DNA from: an uncultured Azospirillum sp. | GTDB lineage: Bacteria > Pseudomonadota > Alphaproteobacteria > RF32 > CAG-239 | Assembly: GCA_947301965.1 (NCBI GenBank) | Contig: CAMYUM010000014.1 | Location: 1 to 43,525 of the forward strand | Direction of reading: 5' to 3' | Length of the DNA: 43,525 nucleotides | Part shown: positions 18,784 to 26,363 of the stretch, in pieces | Numbering within the stretch: the stretch's first letter is position 1 | Layout: every line of letters begins with the position of its first letter | Position numbers and translations under genes: made by a program | The notes under the pieces: model-generated | Database searches by the model: none | Told to the model about the DNA's origin: nothing | The model's input: the letters and a program-made list of their open reading frames with translations, nothing else

Positions 18784-19767
18784 ATGCAAAAAATTGTTCC
18801 TGAAAAACTGCAAGTCGGCGATGAAATCAGAGTTATTGCACCGGCAACGGGAATTAAGATTTTATCCGATGAGTGTCTGGCTCTTGCCCGGCAAAGATTT
18901 GAGTCCATGGGATTAAAGGTCAGTTTTGGAAAAAATACCACAAAAGAAAACTGGGATATGAGCGGTTCAACATCTATTGAGAATAGAATTGAAGATTTGC
19001 ATCAGGCATTTAATGATAAAAATGTAAAAGCAATTTTTACGGCAATCGGGGGGAACAACTCAAATCAACTGTTGGATTATATTGATTATAATCTTATTGC
19101 CAAAAATCCCAAAATTTTGTGCGGTTTTTCAGACATTACAGCATTGTTAAACGCTATCTATGCCAAGACCGGACTGGTTACTTTTTCTGGTCCGCATTTC
19201 AGCAGTTTCGGTATGTTGAGAGGAATTGAATATACGGTTGAAAATATGCGCAAAATGTTAATTGAGGACGGGAAAAATCAATTACGTCCATCTCCGGAAT
19301 GGAGCGATGACTTATGGTTCTTGGATCAGAATAACCGCACTTTTATTAAAAATGAAGGATACTGGAAATTGCAGGACTGTTGTGCAAAGGGAACGCTCAT
19401 CGGCGGCAATTTATGCACTTTTATCCTGTTGCTCGGAACCCCTTACAGACCGGCTTTTGTAAAAGATACCGTATTGTTTATTGAAGATACGGAAAATTGC
19501 AATATTGCCGAATTTACACGGAATTTTCAGGCTATTATCCAACAACCTGATTTTGTAAATGTTAAGGCGGTGCTTATCGGTAGATTTCAGAAAAAGTCAG
19601 AAGTAACGAAAGAGCAGCTCGAATTTATGATAAACCGCTTTGCTCCCAAATTAAAAGGTTTGCCGGTTATTGCCAATCTTGACTTTGGACATAGTACGCC
19701 GTTGCTGACAATCCCGATCGGCGGAACCGCAGAAATTGATCAGAACGGAATTAAAATCAGTGCCTGA
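18784..19767 (+). CDS. S66 serine peptidase, MccF/LD-carboxypeptidase type
   Basis: 327 aa. The S66 triad is readable as Ser116 in GFSDIT, Glu234 in FIEDTEN and His303 in FGHSTP. The text around it (IGGNNSNQLLDYIDY, then NPKILCGFSDITALLNAIYAKTGL) matches MccF-like members better than E. coli LdcA, whose equivalent region reads RGGYGA. MccF cleaves microcin C-type peptidyl nucleotides and gives immunity; LdcA trims the terminal D-Ala from murein tetrapeptides. Either is possible here. Strong GAGGAG is 5 nt before ATG. It has its own promoter and terminator. Confidence 0.87.
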   Translation: MQKIVPEKLQVGDEIRVIAPATGIKILSDECLALARQRFESMGLKVSFGKNTTKENWDMSGSTSIENRIEDLHQAFNDKNVKAIFTAIGGNNSNQLLDYIDYNLIAKNPKILCGFSDITALLNAIYAKTGLVTFSGPHFSSFGMLRGIEYTVENMRKMLIEDGKNQLRPSPEWSDDLWFLDQNNRTFIKNEGYWKLQDCCAKGTLIGGNLCTFILLLGTPYRPAFVKDTVLFIEDTENCNIAEFTRNFQAIIQQPDFVNVKAVLIGRFQKKSEVTKEQLEFMINRFAPKLKGLPVIANLDFGHSTPLLTIPIGGTAEIDQNGIKISA

Positions 19768-19796
19768 TAAAAAATCCCCGAAAAGGGGATTTTTTA
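19768..19796. terminator. Bidirectional intrinsic terminator
   Basis: Nine-bp stem AAAATCCCC (19771-19779) / GGGGATTTT (19785-19793), five-base loop, with A- and T-runs on the two sides. It sits exactly between two convergent genes whose stops are 29 nt apart. Confidence 0.88.
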
Positions 19797-20192
19797 TTAA
19801 TAACGATGGTGCGGATGTCCGCGGAACGGAGGATGATGCGGGCGGAAATAAGGGCGATGATGATGGCGATGATAGTGGTAGCCCAAAGCCACTCCGCCAA
19901 TCAGGGCGGCCGTTCCGATAATTGCCGTGGTGTTGGGATTGTAATAATAGACCGGCTCGGTGCGGGGCTGCGGATAGTAATATATGTCTTCGGGGTCGGT
20001 TTGTTCTTTGACAACAACGACTTTTTGCGCCGGGGCGGTTTCTTTTACAACCACTACCTGGGGAGTAGCAGGCGTATAAGTCTGGACAACAACAGGATTT
20101 GCTGCCGGTTGAGTAGTAACAATGGTCTGAGAATGTGCACTAGGCGACAGCAAAATTGTCATTATAGCAACTAAAATCAGCATCTTTTTCAT
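19797..20192 (-). CDS. Small exported His-rich protein
   Basis: 131 aa from ATG 20190-20192 (MKKMLILV), where AAGGAG lies about 10 nt upstream; two further upstream ATG/in-frame codons are less well placed. A signal peptide (MLILVAIMTILLSPSAHS) is followed by a V/P/T-rich region with paired VVVVKE repeats, a Tyr-rich stretch (DIYYYPQPRTEPVYYY), a glycine-zipper-like hydrophobic segment (AIIGTAALIGGVALGY) and a tail with ten His in the last 26 residues. Such tails can bind Ni, Zn or Cu, but no specific role is known. The final codon abuts the shared terminator. Confidence 0.75.
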   Translation of the reverse strand: MKKMLILVAIMTILLSPSAHSQTIVTTQPAANPVVVQTYTPATPQVVVVKETAPAQKVVVVKEQTDPEDIYYYPQPRTEPVYYYNPNTTAIIGTAALIGGVALGYHYHRHHHRPYFRPHHPPFRGHPHHRY

Positions 20193-20274
20193 TATCGGCA
20201 TACTCCTTAAAAATTGTTTTAATTGTAGATGCCAACAAATTTTCAGGCAAGTATTTTTTGGCAATCAATAACAG

Positions 20275-20310
20275 CAAAAAAACACCGAGTTCAGACGGCT
20301 CGGTGTTTTT
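20275..20310 (-). terminator. Intrinsic terminator of cspA
   Basis: Eleven-bp stem AAAACACCGAG (20279-20289) / CTCGGTGTTTT (20299-20309) with a 9-nt loop; on the minus strand it ends in a T-run. It lies 16 nt after the cold-shock gene. Confidence 0.9.
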
Positions 20311-20325
20311 ATAACAGCAGTATGT

Positions 20326-20538
20326 TTAATTTTGCAAAACGCTGATGTTGTGAGCTTCAGGGCGTCCGGCCTTGTCGGGAAAAATTTCGAACGCAACTTC
20401 TTGCCCTTCGGTAATATAATCAAGTCCCGATTTTTGAATTGCCGTGATATGCACAAAAATATCTTTTTCATTAGAAGGAGTTTTAATAAAACCATACCCT
20501 CTTTTGTTGTTAAACCATTTTACTGTACCATTTAGCAT
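20326..20538 (-). CDS. cspA: Cold-shock domain protein (CspA family)
   Basis: 70-aa single cold-shock domain, an RNA/ssDNA-binding OB-fold acting as RNA chaperone. RNP1 (KRGYGFIK) and RNP2 (DIFVHI) are both intact, and the protein starts with the usual NGTVKWFNNKRGYG. Full family length. AAGGA precedes the ATG. Monocistronic with a strong terminator. The 85-nt leader region upstream could hold the usual regulatory 5' UTR, but I see no definite structure. Confidence 0.95.
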   Translation of the reverse strand: MLNGTVKWFNNKRGYGFIKTPSNEKDIFVHITAIQKSGLDYITEGQEVAFEIFPDKAGRPEAHNISVLQN

Positions 20539-20623
20539 ATTAGTTCCTTTGCAATATAAAGTTAAACCGTGTCGAAGATATCGACCGATTTGATGTAAGC
20601 TTCAGTTTTATTTTTTCAACCGG

Positions 20624-21883
20624 TTATTTTATTTTTTTTATTTTTTGAGCCAGAGCTTGTGCTTCCGAAATTATATTTTCTTCATTAGGAACAATGTGAT
20701 TTTCCATAACCAACCGACCATCGCAGATAACGTCACTGATGCATGAACTGTCGGCGGCATAAACCAAATTGGATATCAAATTGTGGTTCGGAGTTAAAAA
20801 CGGATTGTTAAGGTCAAGTAATAAACAATCCGCCAAACAACCCTCCTCGATTTTGCCGGCATTAAGTCCAAAGGCGTGTGCGCCGTTGACGGTTGCAATT
20901 TTGAAAATATCGGAAGCTTTTCCGGCAATGGCGGAACAACCTTGAATTTTGGCGGCAAATGAACACATCTTCATACTCTCCACCATATTCAAATTATTGT
21001 TGGAACTGGCTCCATCAGTACCGAGAGTTATTTGCTCGGGCATCAAAGAATAGAGTTTTTCAAACATAAAAAGACCGGAATTGAGTTTGATGTTTGAGGT
21101 CGGGTTGGTGGAAATGACGGCGCCGCGTTTTTTGATTATATTTATATCCTTATCAGAAAGATGAACGGCATGCGCCAAAATGGTTTTCGGACTCAAAAGA
21201 CCAAGACTGTCAAGCTTGGCAATCGGAGACATTCCGTATTTTTTAAGACAATCTTTGTTTTCCTCTTCAGTTTCGGAAACGTGAATCTGAATATACATAT
21301 TGTTTTGGTCGGCAATGTCACGAATATAAGTAAATAATTCATCAGAAACCGTATAAACCGCATGACAGGACAAACATTTTATAATGCGTTCGGGACAGGG
21401 ATTGGAAAATTTTATAAACTCCGCTGTAGCTTTCTTTTGTGTCTGCGTACGAGAGCGGTCAAACATATCCATTGCCAATTTTGATACGGCACCCCTGATG
21501 CCCATTTCTGCAACGGCGCGCATGGTTTGTTCACAGAAAAAATACATATCGGCAAAAAAGACCGTGCCGGATTTTATCATTTCAAGTATCGCCAGACGGC
21601 TTGCAATATATATATCTTCGGCAGTAAATTTTGCTTCAACCGGCCAAATATCTTTTTGCAACCATTCGAACAGCGGTTTGTCATCGCTATAGCCGCGGAG
21701 AATCGACATAGCTGCGTGATTATGGGTGTTGTAAAAAGCCGGAACTATGGCTTTGCCCGAACCATCAATAATTTTGTCTGCTTTAACATCAAGATTATTA
21801 CCTATTAAAGAAAAACTGTTATTTTCAATAAAAATATCGGTTCTTTGGTTGTTGTGTAAAATATTTTTGATTAAAATTGACAT
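20624..21883 (-). CDS. MtaD-like amidohydrolase (MTA/SAH deaminase family)
   Basis: 419-aa metal-dependent deaminase of the TRZ/ATZ group. The N-terminal metal site is NTHNHAAMS (canonical family: THTHAAM, so one Asn replaces the usual Thr between the histidines). It is followed by PLFEWLQKDIWPVE, then the later ligands in HVSETEEE, HAVHLSD and GTDGASSNNNLNM. These match 5-methylthioadenosine/S-adenosylhomocysteine deaminases, which convert these nucleosides to inosyl forms. Guanine/cytosine-type deaminases of the same superfamily cannot be excluded. It diverges from slyX across 58 nt. Shine-Dalgarno GGAAG is near the ATG. Confidence 0.87.
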   Translation of the reverse strand: MSILIKNILHNNQRTDIFIENNSFSLIGNNLDVKADKIIDGSGKAIVPAFYNTHNHAAMSILRGYSDDKPLFEWLQKDIWPVEAKFTAEDIYIASRLAILEMIKSGTVFFADMYFFCEQTMRAVAEMGIRGAVSKLAMDMFDRSRTQTQKKATAEFIKFSNPCPERIIKCLSCHAVYTVSDELFTYIRDIADQNNMYIQIHVSETEEENKDCLKKYGMSPIAKLDSLGLLSPKTILAHAVHLSDKDINIIKKRGAVISTNPTSNIKLNSGLFMFEKLYSLMPEQITLGTDGASSNNNLNMVESMKMCSFAAKIQGCSAIAGKASDIFKIATVNGAHAFGLNAGKIEEGCLADCLLLDLNNPFLTPNHNLISNLVYAADSSCISDVICDGRLVMENHIVPNEENIISEAQALAQKIKKIK

Positions 21884-21941
21884 ATCCGCTTCCCGAAATT
21901 ATCTTTACTATATCGGTAAAAATAAAACAGATTGAATAAAT

Positions 21942-22151
21942 ATGGAAGATAAAATTTTAGAACAAAGATTGATTGACATTGAAATTAATCTTGCCAATCA
22001 GGAAAAAGTGATTGATGAACTCAACTCGGTGGTTATTGAACAGGGCAAAAATATTGATTTGTTGATGAGACAAAATAAAATGCTGATTGAAGCCTTGCAA
22101 GAAGATACCGTAAAACCGCTGAGCGAAGAAACTCCGCCGCCTCATTATTAA
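21942..22151 (+). CDS. slyX: SlyX family protein
   Basis: 69-aa coiled-coil protein of unknown function. The protein is a single heptad-like helix (LEQRLIDIEINLANQEKVIDEL) ending in the family tail P-L-S-E-E-T-P-P-P-H-Y, a diagnostic SlyX ending. No clear Shine-Dalgarno is present. Followed 30 nt later by rubredoxin on the same strand, probably co-transcribed. Confidence 0.9.
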   Translation: MEDKILEQRLIDIEINLANQEKVIDELNSVVIEQGKNIDLLMRQNKMLIEALQEDTVKPLSEETPPPHY

Positions 22152-22181
22152 CCAGTTAAGTCAAAGAAGAAAGGAAAAGAA

Positions 22182-22316
22182 ATGAGTAACGATGAACAAT
22201 GGGTATGCACTGTTTGCGGTCATATATATGACGGAGACATTCCTTTTGAAGAACTGCCCGAAGATTGGGTTTGTCCGGTATGCGGCGTCAGCAAAGATTT
22301 TTTTGAAAAACGCTAG
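22182..22316 (+). CDS. Rubredoxin
   Basis: A 44-residue iron-sulfur electron carrier with the complete Fe(Cys)4 site: C9-V-C12-G (CTVCG) and C31-P-V-C34-G (CPVCG). Aromatic and acidic residues [14 protein letters not shown] are those of the family. GAAAGGAAAAG precedes the ATG. Rubredoxins carry electrons to alkane oxygenases in aerobes, or to superoxide reductase/rubrerythrin and oxygen-detoxifying enzymes in anaerobes and microaerophiles; no such partner is in the window. Its stop TAG overlaps the opposite comF stop in a shared palindromic CTAG. Confidence 0.95.
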   Translation: MSNDEQWVCTVCGHIYDGDIPFEELPEDWVCPVCGVSKDFFEKR

Positions 22317-23038
22317 TCAACTACTCGGGCAACAGTCAGTAAATCAACGGATTTAGCTCCGGCTTTGCGTAATGCCGAGGCACATTCTTTTAGTGTGGAT
22401 CCGGTAGTCATTACATCATCAATCAAAACAATTCTTTGATTGCGCAGTTTGTCAGGATACCTAACGCTAAATGCATCTTTAACATTAGCTACCCGTTCGC
22501 GACCAGAAAATTCGACTTGCGGACGGGTTTTTCTGTGGCGAATCAGCGAAAAACGATCGACCGGGACATTGACCATTTGACTTAATTTGTCTGCCAATAA
22601 AACCGATTGATTATATCGTCTTTTGAGCAGTCTGCTGCGGTGCAACGGCACGGGAATAATCATATCAACTCCGGCATCAAAAATATCTTTACCGGCAACT
22701 TTGAGCATTGCTGCCAACAAATTGGCATTTTCGGTCTTGTCAAAAAACTTGAATGCAATAATCAAATTTTTATCGCTGTTATCATAAACCACCGCCGAAC
22801 GGGCAAGACGATAGAACTTTTTATTTTGTCGGCTGCAAACGGCGCAATATTTTACATTACTATCTTTATCAACATGAAGCGGTGTGCCGCATTGGTGACA
22901 ATAAGGCGGAGTTATGAAATTGATTTCATTGACACAGTTTTCACATAAATAACCCGCCGAATCGAGAACTTTACCGCATTTGAGGCACCGATACGGAAAA
23001 AGCAAATCAATGATTTTGGCAATTAAGGCTCCGAACAT
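22313..23038 (-). CDS. comF: ComF family phosphoribosyltransferase-like protein
   Basis: 241 aa. The N-terminal zinc-ribbon part has four CxxC pairs (CLKC, CENC, CHQC, CAVC). The C-terminal type I PRTase domain has the PRPP loop [15 protein letters not shown]. ComF proteins assist DNA uptake in naturally competent bacteria, but many proteobacterial members have unknown roles. The ATG overlaps the sucD stop by one base (TAATG), so it is the last gene of the sufE-sucC-sucD-comF operon. The nearest related competence gene type in the window is a pilin-like gene 19 kb away. Confidence 0.9.
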   Translation of the reverse strand: MFGALIAKIIDLLFPYRCLKCGKVLDSAGYLCENCVNEINFITPPYCHQCGTPLHVDKDSNVKYCAVCSRQNKKFYRLARSAVVYDNSDKNLIIAFKFFDKTENANLLAAMLKVAGKDIFDAGVDMIIPVPLHRSRLLKRRYNQSVLLADKLSQMVNVPVDRFSLIRHRKTRPQVEFSGRERVANVKDAFSVRYPDKLRNQRIVLIDDVMTTGSTLKECASALRKAGAKSVDLLTVARVVD

Positions 23039-23910
23039 TATTTTACCAGTGATGATAAAACTTCATGAATTTGATTCAAGTTATCAACGACTATCATACC
23101 GGAATTTGACATTACCTTCTTTTTGCCGGAAAGAGTGACTTTTCCGCGGGTAATGATATCACCGGCATAACCGACATGGTTGCGAAACGTTATGTCATTG
23201 CCGGCAATATAACAAACAATCGGTTTTTTGTTTTTTTGTGCAGCGTACCAAGCTGCCGAATCTTCCTCAAAATTGCCGCCGATTTGACCAACCATCACGA
23301 TTGCGTCGGTTTCATCGTCTTTGTGAAAAAGTTTCAGACCTTCAACAAAGTCCATACCGATAATCATATCGTCTCCAAGGGCAACGACGGTTGATTGTCC
23401 CATACCGGAACGATTGATTTCGATTGCGGCCTCATATGTCAATGTAGATGAGCGCGAAATAAGACCTATACGTCCGCGATGATGTATGTTTTCAGGATAT
23501 ATACCCAACCTGGCCTCATCAGGAATCAACAAACCCGGAGTGTTAGGACCGATGAGCGTAGTGCGACTACCCTTAAGAATTTGGTGAATTTCAAGCATAT
23601 CATGAACCGGAACTCCGGCTGAAATACATACCAAAAGTCGTATTCCGGCTTCAACAGACTCTGCAACGGCTGATTTTACCGAATTGGCCGGAACAAACAT
23701 TACCGATGTATCTGCTCCGGTGGCTTTTACGGCTTCTTTAACCGTATCAAAAACCGGAACTCCGAGATGGATGCTTCCGCCTTTGCCGGGAGTGACACCG
23801 CAAACAATATTAGTACCGTAATTTATAGAACGGCTGACATGGAAAGAGGCTTGAGTTCCGGTAATACCCTGAACAATAACTTTGGTGTTTTTGTTTGCAA
23901 GAATCGACAT
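23038..23910 (-). CDS. sucD: Succinyl-CoA ligase alpha-like subunit, catalytic His replaced
   Basis: 290 aa, collinear with SucD along its full length: CoA-binding domain (VQGITGTQASFH, PGKGGSIHLGVPVFDTV), GPNTPG, ISRSSTLTYEA and the C-terminal flavodoxin-like domain. However the region that in E. coli reads RMGHAG, with phosphohistidine His246, reads HVGYAG here: Tyr248 replaces it (codon TAT). The partner Glu208 (GEIGG) is Gln (GQIGG). The Cys of GPNCPG is Thr. Classical phospho-transfer between the ATP and CoA sites therefore looks impossible. His245, three residues earlier, is the only nearby histidine. The frame is intact. Name reflects homology; activity is doubtful. ATG overlaps the sucC stop by one base (TAATG). 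Confidence 0.85.
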   Translation of the reverse strand: MSILANKNTKVIVQGITGTQASFHVSRSINYGTNIVCGVTPGKGGSIHLGVPVFDTVKEAVKATGADTSVMFVPANSVKSAVAESVEAGIRLLVCISAGVPVHDMLEIHQILKGSRTTLIGPNTPGLLIPDEARLGIYPENIHHRGRIGLISRSSTLTYEAAIEINRSGMGQSTVVALGDDMIIGMDFVEGLKLFHKDDETDAIVMVGQIGGNFEEDSAAWYAAQKNKKPIVCYIAGNDITFRNHVGYAGDIITRGKVTLSGKKKVMSNSGMIVVDNLNQIHEVLSSLVK

Positions 23911-25103
23911 TATTCGCTCTCCTCAACCGCTTTCAAAACTTTTGCAATGGCATCGTCCATGCTTTCTGCCATAATCAGCGGCAAATTTGACTGCTCCAAA
24001 ATATTGCAGGCTTCGTCGCGATTGGTTCCTTCAAAACGAACAACCAACGGCATATTCATACCGACTTCGGCTGCAGTATCGATAATTCCATCAGCAATCA
24101 AATCGCAACGAACAAAACCGCCCAAAATATTGATGACTATTCCTTCGACTTTGGGATTGGTGGCAATAATTTTAATTCCGGCAGCAATTTTATCGCGATC
24201 AACTCCACCTTTGATATTAAGCGTGCATGCCGCCGCTCCCTTGAGCATCCCCACCATTGCCAATGCCAAACCGCTGCCGTTGACAATGCAACCGATGTTT
24301 CCGTTGTTGTATTCATGATAAGAAAAACCATTGCGTGCGGCTTTCAGCTCACGCGGAGGGATATCGTCCTCATCTCGAAAAGAAGAAATATCTTTGTGAC
24401 GATAAACTGCACGATTATCAATTGTAATTTTGGCATCAAGCGCAAAAATATCACCATTGCGGCGAATGCCGGCGGGGTTGATTTCAACCATCAATGCTTC
24501 ACTTTTAATAAAGGCCTTGAACAACCCATGAACAAAACGATGGAAACTGTCGAAACTTTTGGTATGAAGATGTAAAAATTCGGCAATACGCTTACTGTGA
24601 GCCTTGGTCGGACCTTTCAAATCCAAAGGCACACGGATTATTTTTTCTTGAGAATTGGCAATAATAGCCGCAATGTCGTCGGTTTCGGTATTGGCAGCCA
24701 AAATTGTTATTGCCGGATATGTGCGATCAATAGCCATACTGAGATAAAATGTATGTTCAACTTTGGTGTAAGCTTCAACATAAATACGGCTGACCAGGTT
24801 TCCGTCAGGTTTGTTTTGTGAAGTGATAAGCGTGGAACCAAGCATTTGCGCGGCGTTGTCATAAACATCTTTGAGTGTTTTTGCAATACGGATACCTCCG
24901 CCCTTGCCGGCTTTGCGCTCAACAAAATGACCGTTGTTCCTGGCACCGGAGTGTATTTGCGCTTTTAATACCCATGGACCGCGCGGAGAAATTTCGCGGG
25001 CAACATTTTTAGCTTCAAGAGCGGTATAGGCTACTTTTCCGGCCGGGACATTGATGCCGTTAGCTTTCAGAATTTGTTTGGCTTGATACTCGTGAATATC
25101 CAT
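23910..25103 (-). CDS. sucC: Succinyl-CoA ligase beta-like subunit, divergent
   Basis: 397-aa ATP-grasp protein, about ten residues longer than E. coli SucC. It starts normally (MDIHEYQAKQIL). ATP-site residues are kept: the lysine of VLKAQ, Glu/Asn of VEINP (Glu197/Asn199) and the metal-binding Asp of ALDAK. The glycine-rich loop GGRGKAGG is replaced by a longer GARNNGHFVERKAGKGGG. The phosphohistidine-facing loop DVGGGA is NIKGGV. VNGSGLA and GGFVRCDLIADGI are present. So the nucleotide half remains while the half handling the phospho-His is altered, matching the changes in the alpha subunit. Starts 3 nt after the sufE stop; AGGATG in the sufE end serves as ribosome site. Confidence 0.87.
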   Translation of the reverse strand: MDIHEYQAKQILKANGINVPAGKVAYTALEAKNVAREISPRGPWVLKAQIHSGARNNGHFVERKAGKGGGIRIAKTLKDVYDNAAQMLGSTLITSQNKPDGNLVSRIYVEAYTKVEHTFYLSMAIDRTYPAITILAANTETDDIAAIIANSQEKIIRVPLDLKGPTKAHSKRIAEFLHLHTKSFDSFHRFVHGLFKAFIKSEALMVEINPAGIRRNGDIFALDAKITIDNRAVYRHKDISSFRDEDDIPPRELKAARNGFSYHEYNNGNIGCIVNGSGLALAMVGMLKGAAACTLNIKGGVDRDKIAAGIKIIATNPKVEGIVINILGGFVRCDLIADGIIDTAAEVGMNMPLVVRFEGTNRDEACNILEQSNLPLIMAESMDDAIAKVLKAVEESE

Positions 25104-25106
25104 AAA

Positions 25107-25505
25107 TCAACATCCTGCATAAAATTTGATTTTTCCGACCATGGCATTAAGGCCATTGCGACGACTGGGAGACAGGTGCTCTTCTAAACCCATTTTAGCA
25201 AAAATATCGTTAACCGCAATCTCTTTAACCGACTTTTTAGACAATCCGTTAAAAAGGGTTAAGACGATAAAAATCAACCCTTTGACTATGGCCGCATCAC
25301 TATCTCCCCGAAATGACAGATGTTCGTCATCGTGCAAATCAGGAACAACCCAAACCTGCGATTGGCAACCGACAACTTTCCATTCATCGGTTTTGTATTT
25401 GTCTTCCAGCGGCGGCAATTTTGTGCCCAAATCAATCAGGTAGCGATATTTATCCTCCCAATCGTCAAGCAATTCAAAGTTTTCTATCAATTCGTCTATT
25501 TGCAT
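25107..25505 (-). CDS. sufE: Cysteine desulfuration protein SufE
   Basis: 132 aa from ATG 25503-25505 (MQIDELIENF), which has CGAGGT 4 nt upstream; ten extra codons in the open frame lack a ribosome site. SufE accepts persulfide sulfur from SufS and passes it to SufBCD. The acceptor Cys47 is in VVGCQSQVW, and the family tail is present (SPSRRNGLNAM). Typical length. It is separated from the sufBCDS-T operon by about 5 kb and instead leads the sucC-sucD-comF genes. That placement is unusual and would tie the sucCD-like pair to Fe-S expression. Confidence 0.93.
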   Translation of the reverse strand: MQIDELIENFELLDDWEDKYRYLIDLGTKLPPLEDKYKTDEWKVVGCQSQVWVVPDLHDDEHLSFRGDSDAAIVKGLIFIVLTLFNGLSKKSVKEIAVNDIFAKMGLEEHLSPSRRNGLNAMVGKIKFYAGC

Positions 25506-25640
25506 AATTACCTCGATTGTTTTTATCTTTAGCACTAATATTAGTAAAGGTCTATTGTTTTTTAATTAAAGCAATTGACTCGGCTTAATAAAAAATATAC
25601 AATGCGCTCAATTTAAATTGTGTTTTCATAGGATTGTAAC

Positions 25641-26363
25641 ATGCAAATTTCCATAACCAGGTTAGAAAAGAAACTCAGTCAGATTTTACCTTTGGCAGAA
25701 GCTTACCAACGTTCTTATAATAAACTTTCGGAACAGTATAAGTCACCGGAGGAAATGGCTTTATATTCAAGAGGATATTTTTTGAAAAAGTTGTGGAAAA
25801 TGGCACAAGATTCAGAATCGGCCGTCGCCGTACTCAACATAGACGGAGTTCCGCGCGGGTTTGTACGTTATTCGGCTATACCTGAATATTATACCAAACC
25901 GACCGACGGACAAACTCGGGGTTTGGAAAAAGGTATGTTGGACGGTTGGGAGTTTGCATGGTACAGAAAAGTAAATTTTGAAAGAGATGTTCAGTTAACC
26001 AACAAAACGTTAATTGTAAATCAAATTTATCTTGACCCTCACTTCCAACGTCATGGTTTGGGAACACATTTGTTGCAAAAGACTATTCCCGAACTTAAAA
26101 AACTCGGCTATCATGATTTGATTATTGAATATAACGCTCATAACAAAAATGCCGAGAAATTTTATCGGGGTATCGGGTTCAGACCGTTTGCAAAAACCCA
26201 AGATTTTGACCACATTATCAAAAAAGACGGAAGAACCGTTTTTTGCATAAGTGATGTGGCCATCGCTCATACCACAATTGATAATGCGCTAAATTCAATG
26301 CGTGACAAAAAATTGAACAATACCTTTATAATGGTACAAAAACGTAATGGAAGAGCTTATTAG
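25641..26363 (+). CDS. GNAT-family N-acetyltransferase
   Basis: 240 aa. The acetyl-CoA-binding segment is visible as IYLDPHFQRHGLGTHLLQK (motif A: Q-x-x-G-x-G/T), followed by NKNAEKFYRGIGFRPF (motif B). The N-terminal helix resembles substrate-recognition regions of small-molecule GNATs. The substrate is unknown. GGATTG sits just before the ATG. The last 17 nt overlap the start of the M20 peptidase gene, so the two are probably co-translated; a peptide or amino-acid modifying pair is a guess. Confidence 0.85.
   Translation: MQISITRLEKKLSQILPLAEAYQRSYNKLSEQYKSPEEMALYSRGYFLKKLWKMAQDSESAVAVLNIDGVPRGFVRYSAIPEYYTKPTDGQTRGLEKGMLDGWEFAWYRKVNFERDVQLTNKTLIVNQIYLDPHFQRHGLGTHLLQKTIPELKKLGYHDLIIEYNAHNKNAEKFYRGIGFRPFAKTQDFDHIIKKDGRTVFCISDVAIAHTTIDNALNSMRDKKLNNTFIMVQKRNGRAY

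Noticed and set aside
20539..20623. CspA-type 5' UTR thermosensor
   Set aside because: Leader is short and AT-rich with no stable or conserved structure that I can support.
20587..20640. Terminator after the MtaD-like gene (AACCGGTT followed by T-rich DNA)
   Set aside because: Eight-base palindrome with no loop; too short to support an intrinsic terminator.
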